From the NCBI GenBank assembly GCA_028702895.1, contig JAQVNZ010000001.1, forward strand, positions 36,650 through 100,649: a DNA stretch of 64,000 nucleotides. The letters run 5' to 3'. Shown here piece after piece: positions 24,817 through 34,354 of the stretch. This DNA comes from Candidatus Iainarchaeum sp. Its GTDB lineage: Archaea; Iainarchaeota; Iainarchaeia; Iainarchaeales; JAAZKV01. The notes below the pieces were generated by a model. That model was not told where the DNA came from. It did not search any database and saw nothing but the letters and a program-made list of their open reading frames with translations. A program made the position numbers and the translations under genes. Position 1 is the first letter of the stretch, and every line of letters begins with the position of its first letter.

Positions 24817-25599
24817 ATGTTTAAAAAGGTGTTATTATTAATTTTTATTCTGTTATTCGTTGGAACTGTGTTTAGTATTCGGTTAGTTGAACCAATTTCA
24901 AAAGAATTAAATGATAACGATTTTGTTGGTTCTATTGAACCTGGGCAAACTCTTGAATTAATTATTTCTAAAGAACTTGGTCGTTTTAATTCGGTTGAAT
25001 TAACTTCTGATTTACCATCTTTTTTTAATATTTCAATAAAAGATTATTTAGAATCTGTTAAAATAATAATTGAATCAAATGAGCGAACACCAAGAACTAA
25101 TTATTTTTTTTCTTTTAATTTAAAGGGTAAATCGTCTGTTAAAAATGTGCGAGTTTTTTTTTCAGTTACTGATTCTCTATTAGATGCTACTTTACTAAAT
25201 TATTCTTCAAGCACTAATGTTAATGATCCTGCGAATTATGATTTGCTTTTAATTAATAATTCTGATGCGGATGCAAAATTTTTGTTAAATGTTAATTTAC
25301 CCTGGTTTTGGTTGTCTAATAATTTAGATACTGAAAATGCGGGTTTTGTTATTGTTCCAAAACAACAAAAAATAATTCAAAAATTAGTTGTTTTTCCAAG
25401 AGTTCAAGGAAATCATTATTTTAAAGTTCATTTAGATTTGCAAACTAAAAATAATTCTAAAGAATTTACGCTTTATTCTAATGCTAAACCAACGCTTGCG
25501 TCTAAGTTTAATTCTTCTTTAAGTGGTTTGCCTTTTTATTCAATTTCTGTGCTTCCAAGCTATTTTTTAAATAGTGTTTTTTCAGTTCTATTTAACTAA
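24817..25599 (+). CDS. secreted or membrane-anchored protein of unknown function
   Basis: From the preferred ATG, MFKKVLLLIFILLFVGTVFS is a signal peptide. The mature part is beta-rich with several N-x-S/T sequons (NSS, NYSSS, NNS), suggesting an extracellular Ig-like domain, and the C-terminus is hydrophobic (FYSISVLPSYFLNSVFSVLF), possibly a membrane tether. An upstream ATG at 24796 would add MIIFLII. No domain recognised. It precedes elp3 by 21 nt on the same strand. Confidence 0.7.
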   Translation: MFKKVLLLIFILLFVGTVFSIRLVEPISKELNDNDFVGSIEPGQTLELIISKELGRFNSVELTSDLPSFFNISIKDYLESVKIIIESNERTPRTNYFFSFNLKGKSSVKNVRVFFSVTDSLLDATLLNYSSSTNVNDPANYDLLLINNSDADAKFLLNVNLPWFWLSNNLDTENAGFVIVPKQQKIIQKLVVFPRVQGNHYFKVHLDLQTKNNSKEFTLYSNAKPTLASKFNSSLSGLPFYSISVLPSYFLNSVFSVLFN

Positions 25600-25620
25600 T
25601 TTTTTGTTTATTATTTTTTT

Positions 25621-27201
25621 ATGAGTTCTTTAAAAAATAAGATTGATTATTCAAATCAAATAATAAAAGATATTAAATCTAATAAAATAAATTCTTTACG
25701 GGATTTAGAATTAGTTCAATTTTCTTATTGTAAAAAATTTAATTTGGATAGTGTTCCGACAAGGCCTTTCATTTTAAGCCAGGCTAAGAATCCGTCTAAA
25801 AAAATTTTAAATATTCTTTCAATAAAACCAACTAGAAGTTTATCTGGTGTTCAAGTTATAGCGGTTATGTTACCTCCGTTTGAGTGTCCGGGGAAATGTG
25901 TTTATTGTCCGTCTTCATTTGTAGGTAAGACTGCGCCTCAATCATATACTGGTTTTGAACCATCTACTTTGAGGGCTCAAAGGTTAGGTTATGATGCGTT
26001 TAAAATCGTTTCAAATAGAATTTCTCAATTAGATGCTACAGGTAATTTTGCTAATAAGATAGAATTAATTTTTCAAGGAAGTTCATTTACTGTTTTACCA
26101 ATTTCAAAACAAAATAATATTATTAAAAAAAGTATTGATGCTGTAACTGGGATAAGATCAAAATCTATTTATGAAGCAAAAAAAAATGCAGAAATTTCTA
26201 AAAGAAGAATTGTTGGAATGACTTTTGAAACTCGCCCGGATTATTGTTTTAAAGAAGATATTAAACAAATGCTTTTTTTAGGAGGTACTAGAATTGAATT
26301 AGGTGTTCAAAATCCGGATAATTTAATTTATAAAAAAATAGCGCGAGGACACACGGTTAGTGATGTTGTAGACTCAACTTTGTTGTTAAAAGATTCCGGA
26401 TTTAAAATTCTTTATCATTTAATGCCAGGTTTACCTGGGAGTAATTATTCTACTGATTTAAAAAATTTTAGAAAAATTTTTTCTTCGCCTGAATTTAAAC
26501 CAGATATGGTAAAATTTTATCCTTGTTTGGTAATAAAAGGGACTAAACTTTATAATGATTGGAAGAAAGGTGATTTTGTTCCAATGGATGAAAAAAAAGC
26601 GGTTAAGTTATTATCTGTGATTAAATCTGAATTGCCTCCATGGGTTAGAGTTATGCGAGTGAATAGGGACATTCCTAGTACTATTATTAGCGCGGGAGTA
26701 ATGAAAACAAATTTAAGACAATTAATTCAACAAAATTTGCTGGATGTGGGTAAAAAATGTAATTGTATTCGGTGTAGAGAGGTCGGGTTAGTTTCTAGAA
26801 ATAAAACTGATTTTTTGGAACCAAAACTTAAAACAATTTCATATGATAGTTCTAAAGGTAAAGAAATATTTATTTCATTTGAATCAAAAAATTGTTTGTA
26901 TGGTTTTACTAGGTTAAGAATTCCGTTTAAACCATTCATGAAACAAATTGACTCTAAAACTGCGATTATACGAGAATTGCATGTTTATGGAAAAGCATTA
27001 AATTTAGGAGAAAAAGATATGGTTTCTGCACAACACACTGGTTTTGGAAAAGCATTAATACAAGAAGCAGAAAAAATTGCGGTGAATGATTTTGATTCAA
27101 AAAAAATGGTTATAATATCTGGGCTTGGTGTAAGAGAATATTATAGAAAAAATTTTGAGTATACAAATGATGGTCCGTTTGTTTCAAAGAAATTAGTTTA
27201 G
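25621..27201 (+). CDS. elp3: Elp3 tRNA-modifying radical SAM/acetyltransferase
   Basis: Makes carboxymethyl-uridine type modifications at wobble U34. The radical SAM cluster cysteines are Cys89, Cys93 and Cys96 in FECPGKCVYCPSSF; a zinc-binding region follows (KKCNCIRCREVG), and the C-terminal GNAT domain contains QHTGFGKALIQEAEKIA. 526 residues, full length; stand-alone Elp3 without Elp1/2 is the archaeal norm. Confidence 0.94.
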   Translation: MSSLKNKIDYSNQIIKDIKSNKINSLRDLELVQFSYCKKFNLDSVPTRPFILSQAKNPSKKILNILSIKPTRSLSGVQVIAVMLPPFECPGKCVYCPSSFVGKTAPQSYTGFEPSTLRAQRLGYDAFKIVSNRISQLDATGNFANKIELIFQGSSFTVLPISKQNNIIKKSIDAVTGIRSKSIYEAKKNAEISKRRIVGMTFETRPDYCFKEDIKQMLFLGGTRIELGVQNPDNLIYKKIARGHTVSDVVDSTLLLKDSGFKILYHLMPGLPGSNYSTDLKNFRKIFSSPEFKPDMVKFYPCLVIKGTKLYNDWKKGDFVPMDEKKAVKLLSVIKSELPPWVRVMRVNRDIPSTIISAGVMKTNLRQLIQQNLLDVGKKCNCIRCREVGLVSRNKTDFLEPKLKTISYDSSKGKEIFISFESKNCLYGFTRLRIPFKPFMKQIDSKTAIIRELHVYGKALNLGEKDMVSAQHTGFGKALIQEAEKIAVNDFDSKKMVIISGLGVREYYRKNFEYTNDGPFVSKKLV

Positions 27202-27236
27202 GTTGTATTTTTAATAGTTTAATAATTAATTTTATT

Positions 27237-27596
27237 ATGATTGAGTTTATTTTATTTGGGATAATAATTTTTTTAATTATAATTCTTTTTTTTATTATTT
27301 CGCATATTTTTGTTTTAAAAGATGAAATTGCTTCGTTACAATATTTGAAACGTTCTCAAAGTGTGAAATATGGTCAATTAACAGAACAATGGATTCCGTT
27401 TTCAAATAAATTTCCTTTTAATTCGCAAAATTTTCGTTTTATTGGAAAACCAATTGATGGTTTAGTTTTTGAAGAGGATAAAATTGTTTTTGTTGAATTT
27501 AAAACAAATAAATCGAATCTTAGTAGTGTTCAAAAGAAATTTAAAAGAATAATAGAAGATAAAAAAGTTGAATGGTTTGAATTAAGAATGGATTAA
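27237..27596 (+). CDS. membrane-anchored Hjc-like endonuclease (COG4741-like)
   Basis: 119 residues: an N-terminal transmembrane helix (3-28), then a restriction-like fold with Asp in FIGKPIDGLVF and the E-x-K motif in IVFVEFKTNKSNLS, the pattern of predicted secreted or membrane endonucleases related to Holliday junction resolvase. Biological role unknown. Gene follows elp3 on the same strand, convergent with pelota. Confidence 0.78.
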   Translation: MIEFILFGIIIFLIIILFFIISHIFVLKDEIASLQYLKRSQSVKYGQLTEQWIPFSNKFPFNSQNFRFIGKPIDGLVFEEDKIVFVEFKTNKSNLSSVQKKFKRIIEDKKVEWFELRMD

Positions 27597-27612
27597 TCTT
27601 TTTTTACTAGTA

Positions 27613-28653
27613 TTAGTTTTCTTGTTTTACATATCTTAATGTTGCAACTATTCCGCCCATATTATAAATTATTTTTTCTTGAGAATTTTTTGAGGATATA
27701 ATAGTTATTTTTGTTCCAAACTTTTCTGCATGATCCATTATTTCTTCACACAATTTTCTGTTTTCTAATAAAAATTTTTCTGATATTAAAAGTTGTTCAA
27801 CTTTTCCGTCATTAATACTATTTTTTATTTCAAGCGTTCCATATTCCGCTTTATTTTTTGAAAGATTTTTTAAAAAATCTTCAATTAATTGAGTTTCTTT
27901 TGTTAGTTGTAAATTTTTTTCAACTAATTCTAATTTTCCACTACTAAGCAGTTCTCTTAACCCGGTTTCGCCAACAGAATTAATCGTTTCTGTTATTATT
28001 GTTGGAAATTTTGGAATATGTTTTTCTTCTACAAATTTTTTAAAATTTTCTTTTACAAATCCTGGTCCAACTATTAATATTTTTTTTGGTTCTAATTGTT
28101 TTATTTTTTCTAATATTTCATCAAAATAATAACTTTTTTGTTCAGAATACATTTTTCCTTGTTTATTTGATTTTATTTTAGCTTTTTTGTTTGTTGAAAA
28201 TTGGTTTACAAATAATAATTCAGCACTTTCATCATCCATTATAATTGCTAATAATTTTGAAGAACTACTTTCTTGTTGTGCTTTTTTTAATCTTTCAATT
28301 TGCCAATTTTGTATTTTAGTTTTTTTTATTTTCAAAATTTCTTTTGGAATTATGTCAATACTTTGATGTGCTTTTAATTCAATAAATTCTTTTGGATTAC
28401 CGCCAATTATTATTCCGCCTATTTTTAGGTTTTCGCTAAATTCTTGAAAATGAACATTTTCAACTTCTAATTCTACAAAAATTGTTTGGCGGATTGTTTT
28501 TTCCCCTTCTTTACTGGGTTTAATTTTTCTATCCGTTTTTCCATAAATAATATCATTTTTTTCAATTATTTTTTCTAAATGCCACAAGTCATCTAAAGTT
28601 TCAGGTATAACTAGTATTTCGTTTAGTTTTTGATTAATTTTAATTATTTTCAT
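27613..28653 (-). CDS. pelA: aPelota (Dom34) ribosome rescue factor
   Basis: Recognises stalled ribosomes with an empty A site and, with ABCE1, splits them. Pelota order is seen: N-terminal SH3-like domain with TLDDLWHLEKII and GEKTIRQTIFVELEVE, central domain (LLAIIMDDESAELLFV, KILIVGPGFVKENF) without the GGQ of release factors, and C-terminal ILLSEK-like LLISEKFL with the end GIVATLRY. 346 residues. Its partner ABCE1 is encoded about 500 nt away. Confidence 0.93.
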   Translation of the reverse strand: MKIIKINQKLNEILVIPETLDDLWHLEKIIEKNDIIYGKTDRKIKPSKEGEKTIRQTIFVELEVENVHFQEFSENLKIGGIIIGGNPKEFIELKAHQSIDIIPKEILKIKKTKIQNWQIERLKKAQQESSSSKLLAIIMDDESAELLFVNQFSTNKKAKIKSNKQGKMYSEQKSYYFDEILEKIKQLEPKKILIVGPGFVKENFKKFVEEKHIPKFPTIITETINSVGETGLRELLSSGKLELVEKNLQLTKETQLIEDFLKNLSKNKAEYGTLEIKNSINDGKVEQLLISEKFLLENRKLCEEIMDHAEKFGTKITIISSKNSQEKIIYNMGGIVATLRYVKQEN

Positions 28654-28707
28654 AAAAACTAGTTGGTTAGAAGGGTTTTAAACTAATTCGGATTTAATCT
28701 TTCATAA

Positions 28708-29118
28708 ATGGTTATCAAAAAAAAATCAGATTTTGCATCAATTGTTGAGGCTATCATTAAAAACGATGCTGGGGAAATTTTGCTTTTAAAAAGAAGTAAT
28801 CATAATACTTTTTTTACTGGTTTGTGGCAATTAGCTGGGGGCAAAGTAGAATTTGGCGAAAATATTGAATCCGCGGTTAAGCGTGAGATTTTTGAAGAAA
28901 CTGGTTGTAATTGTATTAACTCTAAATTAGAAAAAGTTTTTTCTTTTTATGAAGAATTTAATGGGTTTAAAGGAACCCTTTTTTTAATGGTTTATTCGTG
29001 TGAAATAAATGATTCGATTAAACTTTCAAAAGATCATGATGAATTTGGATTTTTTAGTATGACTCAAATAAAAAAAATGAAATTAGCACCTATTTCTAAA
29101 AAAGCTATTTTTGGATAA
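28708..29118 (+). CDS. Nudix hydrolase
   Basis: 136-residue Nudix protein. The Nudix box G-x5-E-x7-REU-x-EE-x-GU is complete: G45KVEFGE51 through R59E60IFE63E64TG66, binding Mg2+ for cleavage of a nucleoside diphosphate-X bond. N-terminal MVIKKKSDFASIVEAIIKN is normal. Substrate cannot be told from sequence; MutT-like cleaning of oxidised nucleotides is possible. Divergent from pelota, with a TATA-like GGATTTAATC about 20 nt upstream. Confidence 0.9.
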   Translation: MVIKKKSDFASIVEAIIKNDAGEILLLKRSNHNTFFTGLWQLAGGKVEFGENIESAVKREIFEETGCNCINSKLEKVFSFYEEFNGFKGTLFLMVYSCEINDSIKLSKDHDEFGFFSMTQIKKMKLAPISKKAIFG

Positions 29119-29156
29119 GTTTTTTATTTTTGCTTTTTTATTTTAAATAATTTTTT

Positions 29157-30908
29157 TCATTTATAATATTTATTAGATTTTTTTTGTTCTCTATCTAACA
29201 CAGAATCAAATTTATTTATTCGCGGTCGTTTTGTTTCATTATCTCGTCTAACTGTAATTTCTAAATATTCTAATAAATTATTCATTCCTTCTTCAACACC
29301 ATATGGCCCAAAAGCGTTTCCTTGTATTGCTGGTTCTCCTTTGAAAACCATTATTTTGTCACTTACATAATCAATGAATGTTAAATCATGATCAATTATT
29401 ATTGCTGAACATTTATTTACTAAAATGTGTGTTCGAATTACTTTTCCAACATTTAATCTTTGTTCTATATCTAGATATGCTGATGGTTCATCTAGTAAAT
29501 AAATATCTGCTTCTTTACCTAAACAAAGTGCTATGGATACTCTTTGAAATTCTCCCCCAGATAATGTTTTAGCTTTTTTTTCAAAAAGTTCTTCAATTTC
29601 AAGATTTTTTATTATACTATTTTTTATTTTTTCTAAATCAAGTCCTTCAAATAATTCTAATACTGTTTTTTCACCAGTGTAAGAAATGTATTGGGGTTTG
29701 TAAGAAATTTTTACTTTGCTTTCAAGAGTAGTATTGTCGGGTTGTATTTCGTTTGCAAGCATTTTCATAAAAGTAGTTTTTCCAATTCCATTTGGACCAA
29801 CTATTCCCACTACATCATTAAAATTAATTGATTTTGCTTCTACGTTTAATTTAAATTTTCCAAGAGTTTTATTTAATTTTGGCCACTGGATTATTTTTTC
29901 TTTTTTTTGAGTGTTTTCATTTTTTGTGTTTGAAAAAAAATCTATTTTATATTCTCTAAACCTATAATTTTCTTCTTTTGAATAACCTTCTAAGTAATCA
30001 TTAATTCCTTCTCTAGTTGTTTTTATTTGTGATACCATTCCGTAAACTCTTGGTTTTCCATATATTAAATGAACTAAATCACTTAAATAATCTAATAAAA
30101 TTAGGTCGTGTTCTACTACCATCACTGCTTTTTTTTGAGATAATTTTCGTATAAATTTTGCAACTCTTAATCTTTCACGTATATCTAAGAATGATGTTGG
30201 TTCATCAAAAAAATATAAATCTGCATCTTTTAACCCGGTGGCTGCAATTGCTATTTTTTGAAATTCTCCGCCCGATAATTCTTCTACATTTCGGTCTAGT
30301 ATTGATTCTAGTCCTAGGTCTTGCACGATTTCATTTAATATATTTTTTTCATCAATTTTTTTTAGTAAATCAAATACTTTTCCTTTAATTTTTATTAATT
30401 CAATGTTTTGTGGTTTTAACGATATTTTATTTTTTCCAGAATAAAGTTTTTCAAAAAAACTATGCGCTTCTTTTCCTTTATAATATTCTAATACTTTTTC
30501 TTTTGTTGTATTATCTTCTCCAAAATTAGGGATTATTGTGTCGGATAATATTTTTAGGATAGTTGTTTTTCCAATTCCGTTCCTTCCAATTAACCCAATT
30601 GTTTTTTCTTCTTTTGGTATTGGTAAACCATGTAATCTAAACATGTTCTCTCCATATGAGTGAATGGGTTTGTCTAGGTTAAAAGATAAATTAATTATGC
30701 TTATTGCGTTAAATGGGCAACGATTTTGACAAATTTCACAACCAATACAGAGATCTTCTGATATTTTTGGTTTTTGTCCTTTTTCATTAGTAATACATTC
30801 TTGGCCGTTTCTGTTTATTGGACATAATTTTTTGCATAAATAATCTCCGCATTTTTCAAAATTGCATTTTTCGTATTCGATTACTGCAATTCTTTTCTTG
30901 TTATTCAT
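29157..30908 (-). CDS. abcE1: ABCE1 ribosome recycling ATPase
   Basis: Splits ribosomes after termination or pelota-mediated rescue. N-terminal ferredoxin-like region has two 4Fe-4S motifs (CLIENKC-like CNFEKCGDYLCKKLCP and CIGCEICQNRCP). Two ABC cassettes follow: GLIGRNGIGKTT, LSGGEFQKIA and FFDEPTSFLD; then GIVGPNGIGKTT, LSGGEFQRVS and LLDEPSAYLD, with the hinge regions. 583 residues, typical. It depends on Fe-S assembly, which the nifS-iscU operon at 10-11.6 kb would supply. Confidence 0.96.
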   Translation of the reverse strand: MNNKKRIAVIEYEKCNFEKCGDYLCKKLCPINRNGQECITNEKGQKPKISEDLCIGCEICQNRCPFNAISIINLSFNLDKPIHSYGENMFRLHGLPIPKEEKTIGLIGRNGIGKTTILKILSDTIIPNFGEDNTTKEKVLEYYKGKEAHSFFEKLYSGKNKISLKPQNIELIKIKGKVFDLLKKIDEKNILNEIVQDLGLESILDRNVEELSGGEFQKIAIAATGLKDADLYFFDEPTSFLDIRERLRVAKFIRKLSQKKAVMVVEHDLILLDYLSDLVHLIYGKPRVYGMVSQIKTTREGINDYLEGYSKEENYRFREYKIDFFSNTKNENTQKKEKIIQWPKLNKTLGKFKLNVEAKSINFNDVVGIVGPNGIGKTTFMKMLANEIQPDNTTLESKVKISYKPQYISYTGEKTVLELFEGLDLEKIKNSIIKNLEIEELFEKKAKTLSGGEFQRVSIALCLGKEADIYLLDEPSAYLDIEQRLNVGKVIRTHILVNKCSAIIIDHDLTFIDYVSDKIMVFKGEPAIQGNAFGPYGVEEGMNNLLEYLEITVRRDNETKRPRINKFDSVLDREQKKSNKYYK

Positions 30909-30943
30909 AATTTAATTTTCTAGGAAAAGGTATAATAAAGTCA

Positions 30944-31342
30944 CTAGTATTTTTTTAAGGTTATTATTTTTGACAAATTTATTGAAAATTCTAGTTCATT
31001 AGTTATTATTTGAGAAAAACAATTTAGTTTTCCTGTTGCGTTTTGATCTTTTAAAATATAATTTGGTTTATCGCAAGAGAGTACTGTGTCATCAAATATT
31101 AGTGTGTGTAAGTCAGTTGCTTTTTGATTAATACAAGTTTCTATTTCAGGATTTGATTTTTGCCAGTTACAATCCTGTATGGATTGATTTAATATTATTT
31201 CATAATTAGTTAAAATTATTTTTGTATTAGTTATTTGATTACTATAATCTGTAATTGAATAATTATTATTAATTCCTATGAATAATATTGTGATAATCGT
31301 TACACTAAGTACTACTAGTATGGATACAAATCCTTTTTTCAT
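30944..31342 (-). CDS. class III signal-peptide (pilin-like) protein
   Basis: 132 residues. Basic start MKKGFVSILVVLSVTIITIL with a K-G-F cut site before a hydrophobic helix, as in archaeal prepilins processed by a class III peptidase. The mature part is Asn/Thr-rich with four cysteines (QDCNWQ, ETCIN, LSCDK, LNCFS), likely two disulfides. The start overlaps the previous gene by ATGA. It is the last of four coupled pilin-like genes. Confidence 0.75.
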   Translation of the reverse strand: MKKGFVSILVVLSVTIITILFIGINNNYSITDYSNQITNTKIILTNYEIILNQSIQDCNWQKSNPEIETCINQKATDLHTLIFDDTVLSCDKPNYILKDQNATGKLNCFSQIITNELEFSINLSKIITLKKY

Positions 31343-31608
31343 TCAAATCCCTCGCAGATAATATTTTTTTTAAATGTTTGTGTTGTGACATTGTATAAAA
31401 TTATTTTATTACAAAAAAGATTATTTTTATCTATGTTAGTGTGTGTGGCCTGATAATAAATTGAATTCGTTTGATTGCTTTGAATATTTGTTAAAAAATT
31501 ATTATTTTGATTAGTGTATTGGTTGGTGTTTGTGCCAATTATAATTAGGGTGCTTAACAAAATAATTATTGTTAATATCATTTCTATTGAAAAAATAAAT
31601 CCTTTCAT
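31339..31608 (-). CDS. class III signal-peptide (pilin-like) protein
   Basis: 89 residues beginning MKGFIFSIEMILTIIILLS: K-G-F cleavage site, S-x-E motif and hydrophobic helix. A short Asn-rich mature domain with two cysteines near the end (LFCNK, IICEGF). Overlaps the genes on both sides by ATGA junctions, indicating strict co-expression. Confidence 0.75.
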   Translation of the reverse strand: MKGFIFSIEMILTIIILLSTLIIIGTNTNQYTNQNNNFLTNIQSNQTNSIYYQATHTNIDKNNLFCNKIILYNVTTQTFKKNIICEGFE

Positions 31609-32078
31609 TTACTCACCATTAATTTTATATTTTTTTTAGGATATCTACACGCGTTACCAGCCAAACAATTGTTTAAGTCATTAAAAGTTATTTCTTCTGT
31701 ACAGGTGAATATTTCGTTTTCAATAACAATTATTTCTTGTTGGTTAGAATTAATTTCGTTAAATTTTACTTCGTTACCTATTGTAAGTTTTATTTTGTTA
31801 TTAATTAAGCCAATATCTTTTTTTAATTGATTAATATCTGTTAACATTGTTTCATTTAATGTAAATGCTAGTGTGGTATCTCCTAATTTACAAGCATACT
31901 TATTATTTGTTAGTGCAATAAAAGATGAATTTGCTTTTTGTGAAAGAGTATCAAATTGTATTGTTTCATTATTTGTATTATTTTTTATTTCAAAAGTATT
32001 TAATAATAATCCAAAAAAGGTTATGCAAAGAACCATTGCAAGCAAAAAATCAATTGAAAAAATTTGGCCTTTAATCAT
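31605..32078 (-). CDS. class III signal-peptide (pilin-like) protein
   Basis: 157 residues beginning MIKGQIFSIDFLLAMVLCIT: K-G-Q site and helix, then a beta-rich mature part with cysteines (YACKL, FTCTEEI, NNCLAGNACRYP). Overlaps the preceding gene by 8 nt and the next by 4 nt. Minor pilin or pseudopilin is the likely role. Confidence 0.75.
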   Translation of the reverse strand: MIKGQIFSIDFLLAMVLCITFFGLLLNTFEIKNNTNNETIQFDTLSQKANSSFIALTNNKYACKLGDTTLAFTLNETMLTDINQLKKDIGLINNKIKLTIGNEVKFNEINSNQQEIIVIENEIFTCTEEITFNDLNNCLAGNACRYPKKNIKLMVSK

Positions 32079-32448
32079 TTTTAATCACCAAATAATTATT
32101 TTCAATAAAAATATTTTTTTTATTTTGTATTGTTGCGCTAGTTTTAAAATTAGTGTCTTTTATTTCTAAATATAAATAGTTTTCATCAAAACTTATTATT
32201 GGTAAAATTTTTTGGTCATCAAAATTTAGTTCTTTTATTTTTACTAAAATATTATAATCAAAATCTTCTAGTGCTTCACTAGCAATTATCAGTGATGCGT
32301 AATTATTAGTATTTATTTTTAATTCATTTTCAATAGCAATTAATTTGTGGTTGTTTAATATTTCTCCAAAAATTATTGTTGTTGAACTAATAAAAATAAG
32401 GAGTGCAATTATTGTTAATATTAAATCAATACTTATTTGGCCTTTCAT
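32071..32448 (-). CDS. class III signal-peptide (pilin-like) protein
   Basis: 125 residues starting MKGQISIDLILTIIALLIFI, the clearest K-G-Q-I-S-I-(E/D) type III signal of this set. Mature region is beta-rich (LNFDDQKILPIISFDENYLYLE) and lacks cysteines. First of four overlapping pilin-like genes, 35 nt after the JAMM protease gene. Confidence 0.78.
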   Translation of the reverse strand: MKGQISIDLILTIIALLIFISSTTIIFGEILNNHKLIAIENELKINTNNYASLIIASEALEDFDYNILVKIKELNFDDQKILPIISFDENYLYLEIKDTNFKTSATIQNKKNIFIENNYLVIKND

Positions 32449-32483
32449 AAAGTATCATACCATTCTTTTCTTTTTAATTTTGT

Positions 32484-32849
32484 CTAATCTATTAATTCAA
32501 TGTCTAATTTGTTAGATTTGTCATCAAATACATTAATTATAGTATTATTTGTGTCTAATCCAATTATTACATTTATTAAATATCTTTTAAAGAATTTTTT
32601 ATCTGCTGTGCTTGGGAATGTACTCCCGTTTGGGTGTGAATGTAAACTACCAAGTATAGTATTATCTATTGGAATATTGTAAGTGTTAACACTAGAATAA
32701 TCATCTCCGTTTAAAGTTGGTATTAATACTATTTCATTAATTTCCTTTGCTTCTTTGTCCCCGCTTAAAAAACATAAAAATTCTTTTGGATAATAATTTT
32801 TCGCTGATTGAATAACATCTTCTATTAAATTTTTTTTAATCTTCCACAT
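32484..32849 (-). CDS. JAMM/MPN metalloprotease
   Basis: 121-residue single MPN domain. The JAMM motif is complete: Glu23 (PKEFLCFLSG), His70 and His72 in SLHSHPNGS, Ser80 and Asp83 in PSTAD, the zinc site used by deubiquitinase-like enzymes. Archaeal relatives remove ubiquitin-like SAMPs or trim C-termini. It is embedded between the permease and pilin genes, so a role on pilus substrates is conceivable but unproven. Starts 3 nt after the permease stop. Confidence 0.88.
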   Translation of the reverse strand: MWKIKKNLIEDVIQSAKNYYPKEFLCFLSGDKEAKEINEIVLIPTLNGDDYSSVNTYNIPIDNTILGSLHSHPNGSTFPSTADKKFFKRYLINVIIGLDTNNTIINVFDDKSNKLDIELID

Positions 32850-32852
32850 AAA

Positions 32853-34028
32853 TTATATTAATTGGAAAAGATAGAAAAATAGGACTGGTATGATTAAAAA
32901 ACCTAGACAAGTACTTCGTTTTATTTTTGTTTGAATAGTTATTAGTCCTAATGCTGTTGAAAAAACTAATGCGATAAAACCAATTAATCCATTAAAAAAA
33001 ATAACTAATATTATAATAAATATTATAATTATTTTTTCTAATAAATTTTTTTCTTGTAATTTCATAAAAAAATTATTTTTTGTTTTTGCGATTTTTTTAG
33101 ATAAATAAATAGTTATTATTCCTGCGATTCCTGCGGATATTAATATTGTTGCGCAACCTAAAAAAATTGTTTGATCTGTTAAAATAATTTTTTCTTTTAA
33201 AAATACCATTGCGCCGTTTCTTGTTTTTGATAAAAATAATAAAACAGGTATTGAAAATATAAAATTGCTCGTGTTAATACTTCCTAATAATACTAAATAA
33301 TTTTTTGTTTTTATTTTTTGTCTAAATATTCTTATTATTGCAGCCGCTAAATTATTTCCTATTCCTGGAACAAATGCTACTATTGCGCCTCCAATAATTC
33401 CTGTTATTGCATCAATTGTTTTATTTTTTTCAATGTTAAAATTTGTTTGTTGTGTTTTTGTAATTGGTTTTTTTATTGTAGAATTTATTAGTGTTGAAAT
33501 TCCAAAGTACCCGCTTATCAATGGGAATATTTGGTTAGTAAAAATCATTCCGTGTGTTGCTGAAATAATTATTATTATCATTGCGAGAATTTTTTTATTT
33601 CTAGTTTTTTCTGTTAGAATTAAAACGAGTGTGGAAAAAATTAGTATGATTGGAATAATTATTTCAAAATTAGTTGGAAAAAATTCTATGAATTTAATAA
33701 AAAATGGGAAACACATTATGGATACTATTGTGGCAATAATTCCCCCAAATACGGTTAAACTTATTGCTTCGTGTCCTTTTCCTTCTAAAAACATTTTGTG
33801 TCCGGGTAGTATTCCTTCAAAAGAACTTTCTCCTGCTGCCCCAATAAAAATGGTTGGAATAAAGTCTACAAAACTTTGTGTTGTTACCATGCTTAATACA
33901 AATATTAGCGCTTCGTTTCCAAATAAGGGTGTTAGAAAAGCAATTTGAGTTATATTGTTGGTGTGTATTCCAGGTATTAATCCTGCGATGGTGCCCATTA
34001 TTATTCCTAATATTAGATAAAGAATCAT
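32853..34028 (-). CDS. TctA/DUF112-like integral membrane protein
   Basis: 391 residues with about ten membrane segments in two related halves. Each half has the Gly-Pro-Gly loop of the TctA family: AGLIPGIHTNNI near residue 16-27 and AFVPGIGNNLAAAII near 218-232; FIGAAGESSFEGILPGHKMF is another conserved stretch. Bacterial TctA carries tricarboxylates; the archaeal branch (COG1784) is uncharacterised. It overlaps the OB-fold gene by 4 nt and leads into JAMM and pilins. Confidence 0.85.
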   Translation of the reverse strand: MILYLILGIIMGTIAGLIPGIHTNNITQIAFLTPLFGNEALIFVLSMVTTQSFVDFIPTIFIGAAGESSFEGILPGHKMFLEGKGHEAISLTVFGGIIATIVSIMCFPFFIKFIEFFPTNFEIIIPIILIFSTLVLILTEKTRNKKILAMIIIIISATHGMIFTNQIFPLISGYFGISTLINSTIKKPITKTQQTNFNIEKNKTIDAITGIIGGAIVAFVPGIGNNLAAAIIRIFRQKIKTKNYLVLLGSINTSNFIFSIPVLLFLSKTRNGAMVFLKEKIILTDQTIFLGCATILISAGIAGIITIYLSKKIAKTKNNFFMKLQEKNLLEKIIIIFIIILVIFFNGLIGFIALVFSTALGLITIQTKIKRSTCLGFLIIPVLFFYLFQLI

Positions 34029-34354
34029 TTTTTTATCACTTTTAGTGCTAATAATTCTATTTCGTTATTATATTGGGTAGTTTCACCGTATACCTCTACC
34101 TTATCACCAATTTGTATTTCAAATTTTTTTGAATAAAATACTTTTATTTTTTCTTCGTTTTGTAGAATAAAAATTAGGGGTTCTTCACGTAGAATATAAT
34201 CTACTCTTCCAATTACTATTCCTTTACTACCTATAGTTGAATGCATTTCGCTAATTGTTTTTTCCTTAAATTCTTCTTCGTAAAATATTATGAAAACAAA
34301 AAGGCCAATAATTGTTATTAGAATACAAATTTGTATTAAATGTCTTTCTTGCAT
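34025..34354 (-). CDS. membrane-anchored OB-fold protein
   Basis: 109 residues: an N-terminal transmembrane helix (about 7-25), a short linker, and a beta-barrel of OB type (GSKGIVIGRVDYILREEPL, FILQNEEKIKVFY, IGDKVEVYGETT, IELLALKVIKK), as in small archaeal tRNA-anticodon-like OB proteins. Position of the barrel relative to the membrane cannot be told. First gene of the OB-permease-JAMM-pilin set, 99 nt after the repeat-protein gene. Confidence 0.75.
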   Translation of the reverse strand: MQERHLIQICILITIIGLFVFIIFYEEEFKEKTISEMHSTIGSKGIVIGRVDYILREEPLIFILQNEEKIKVFYSKKFEIQIGDKVEVYGETTQYNNEIELLALKVIKK

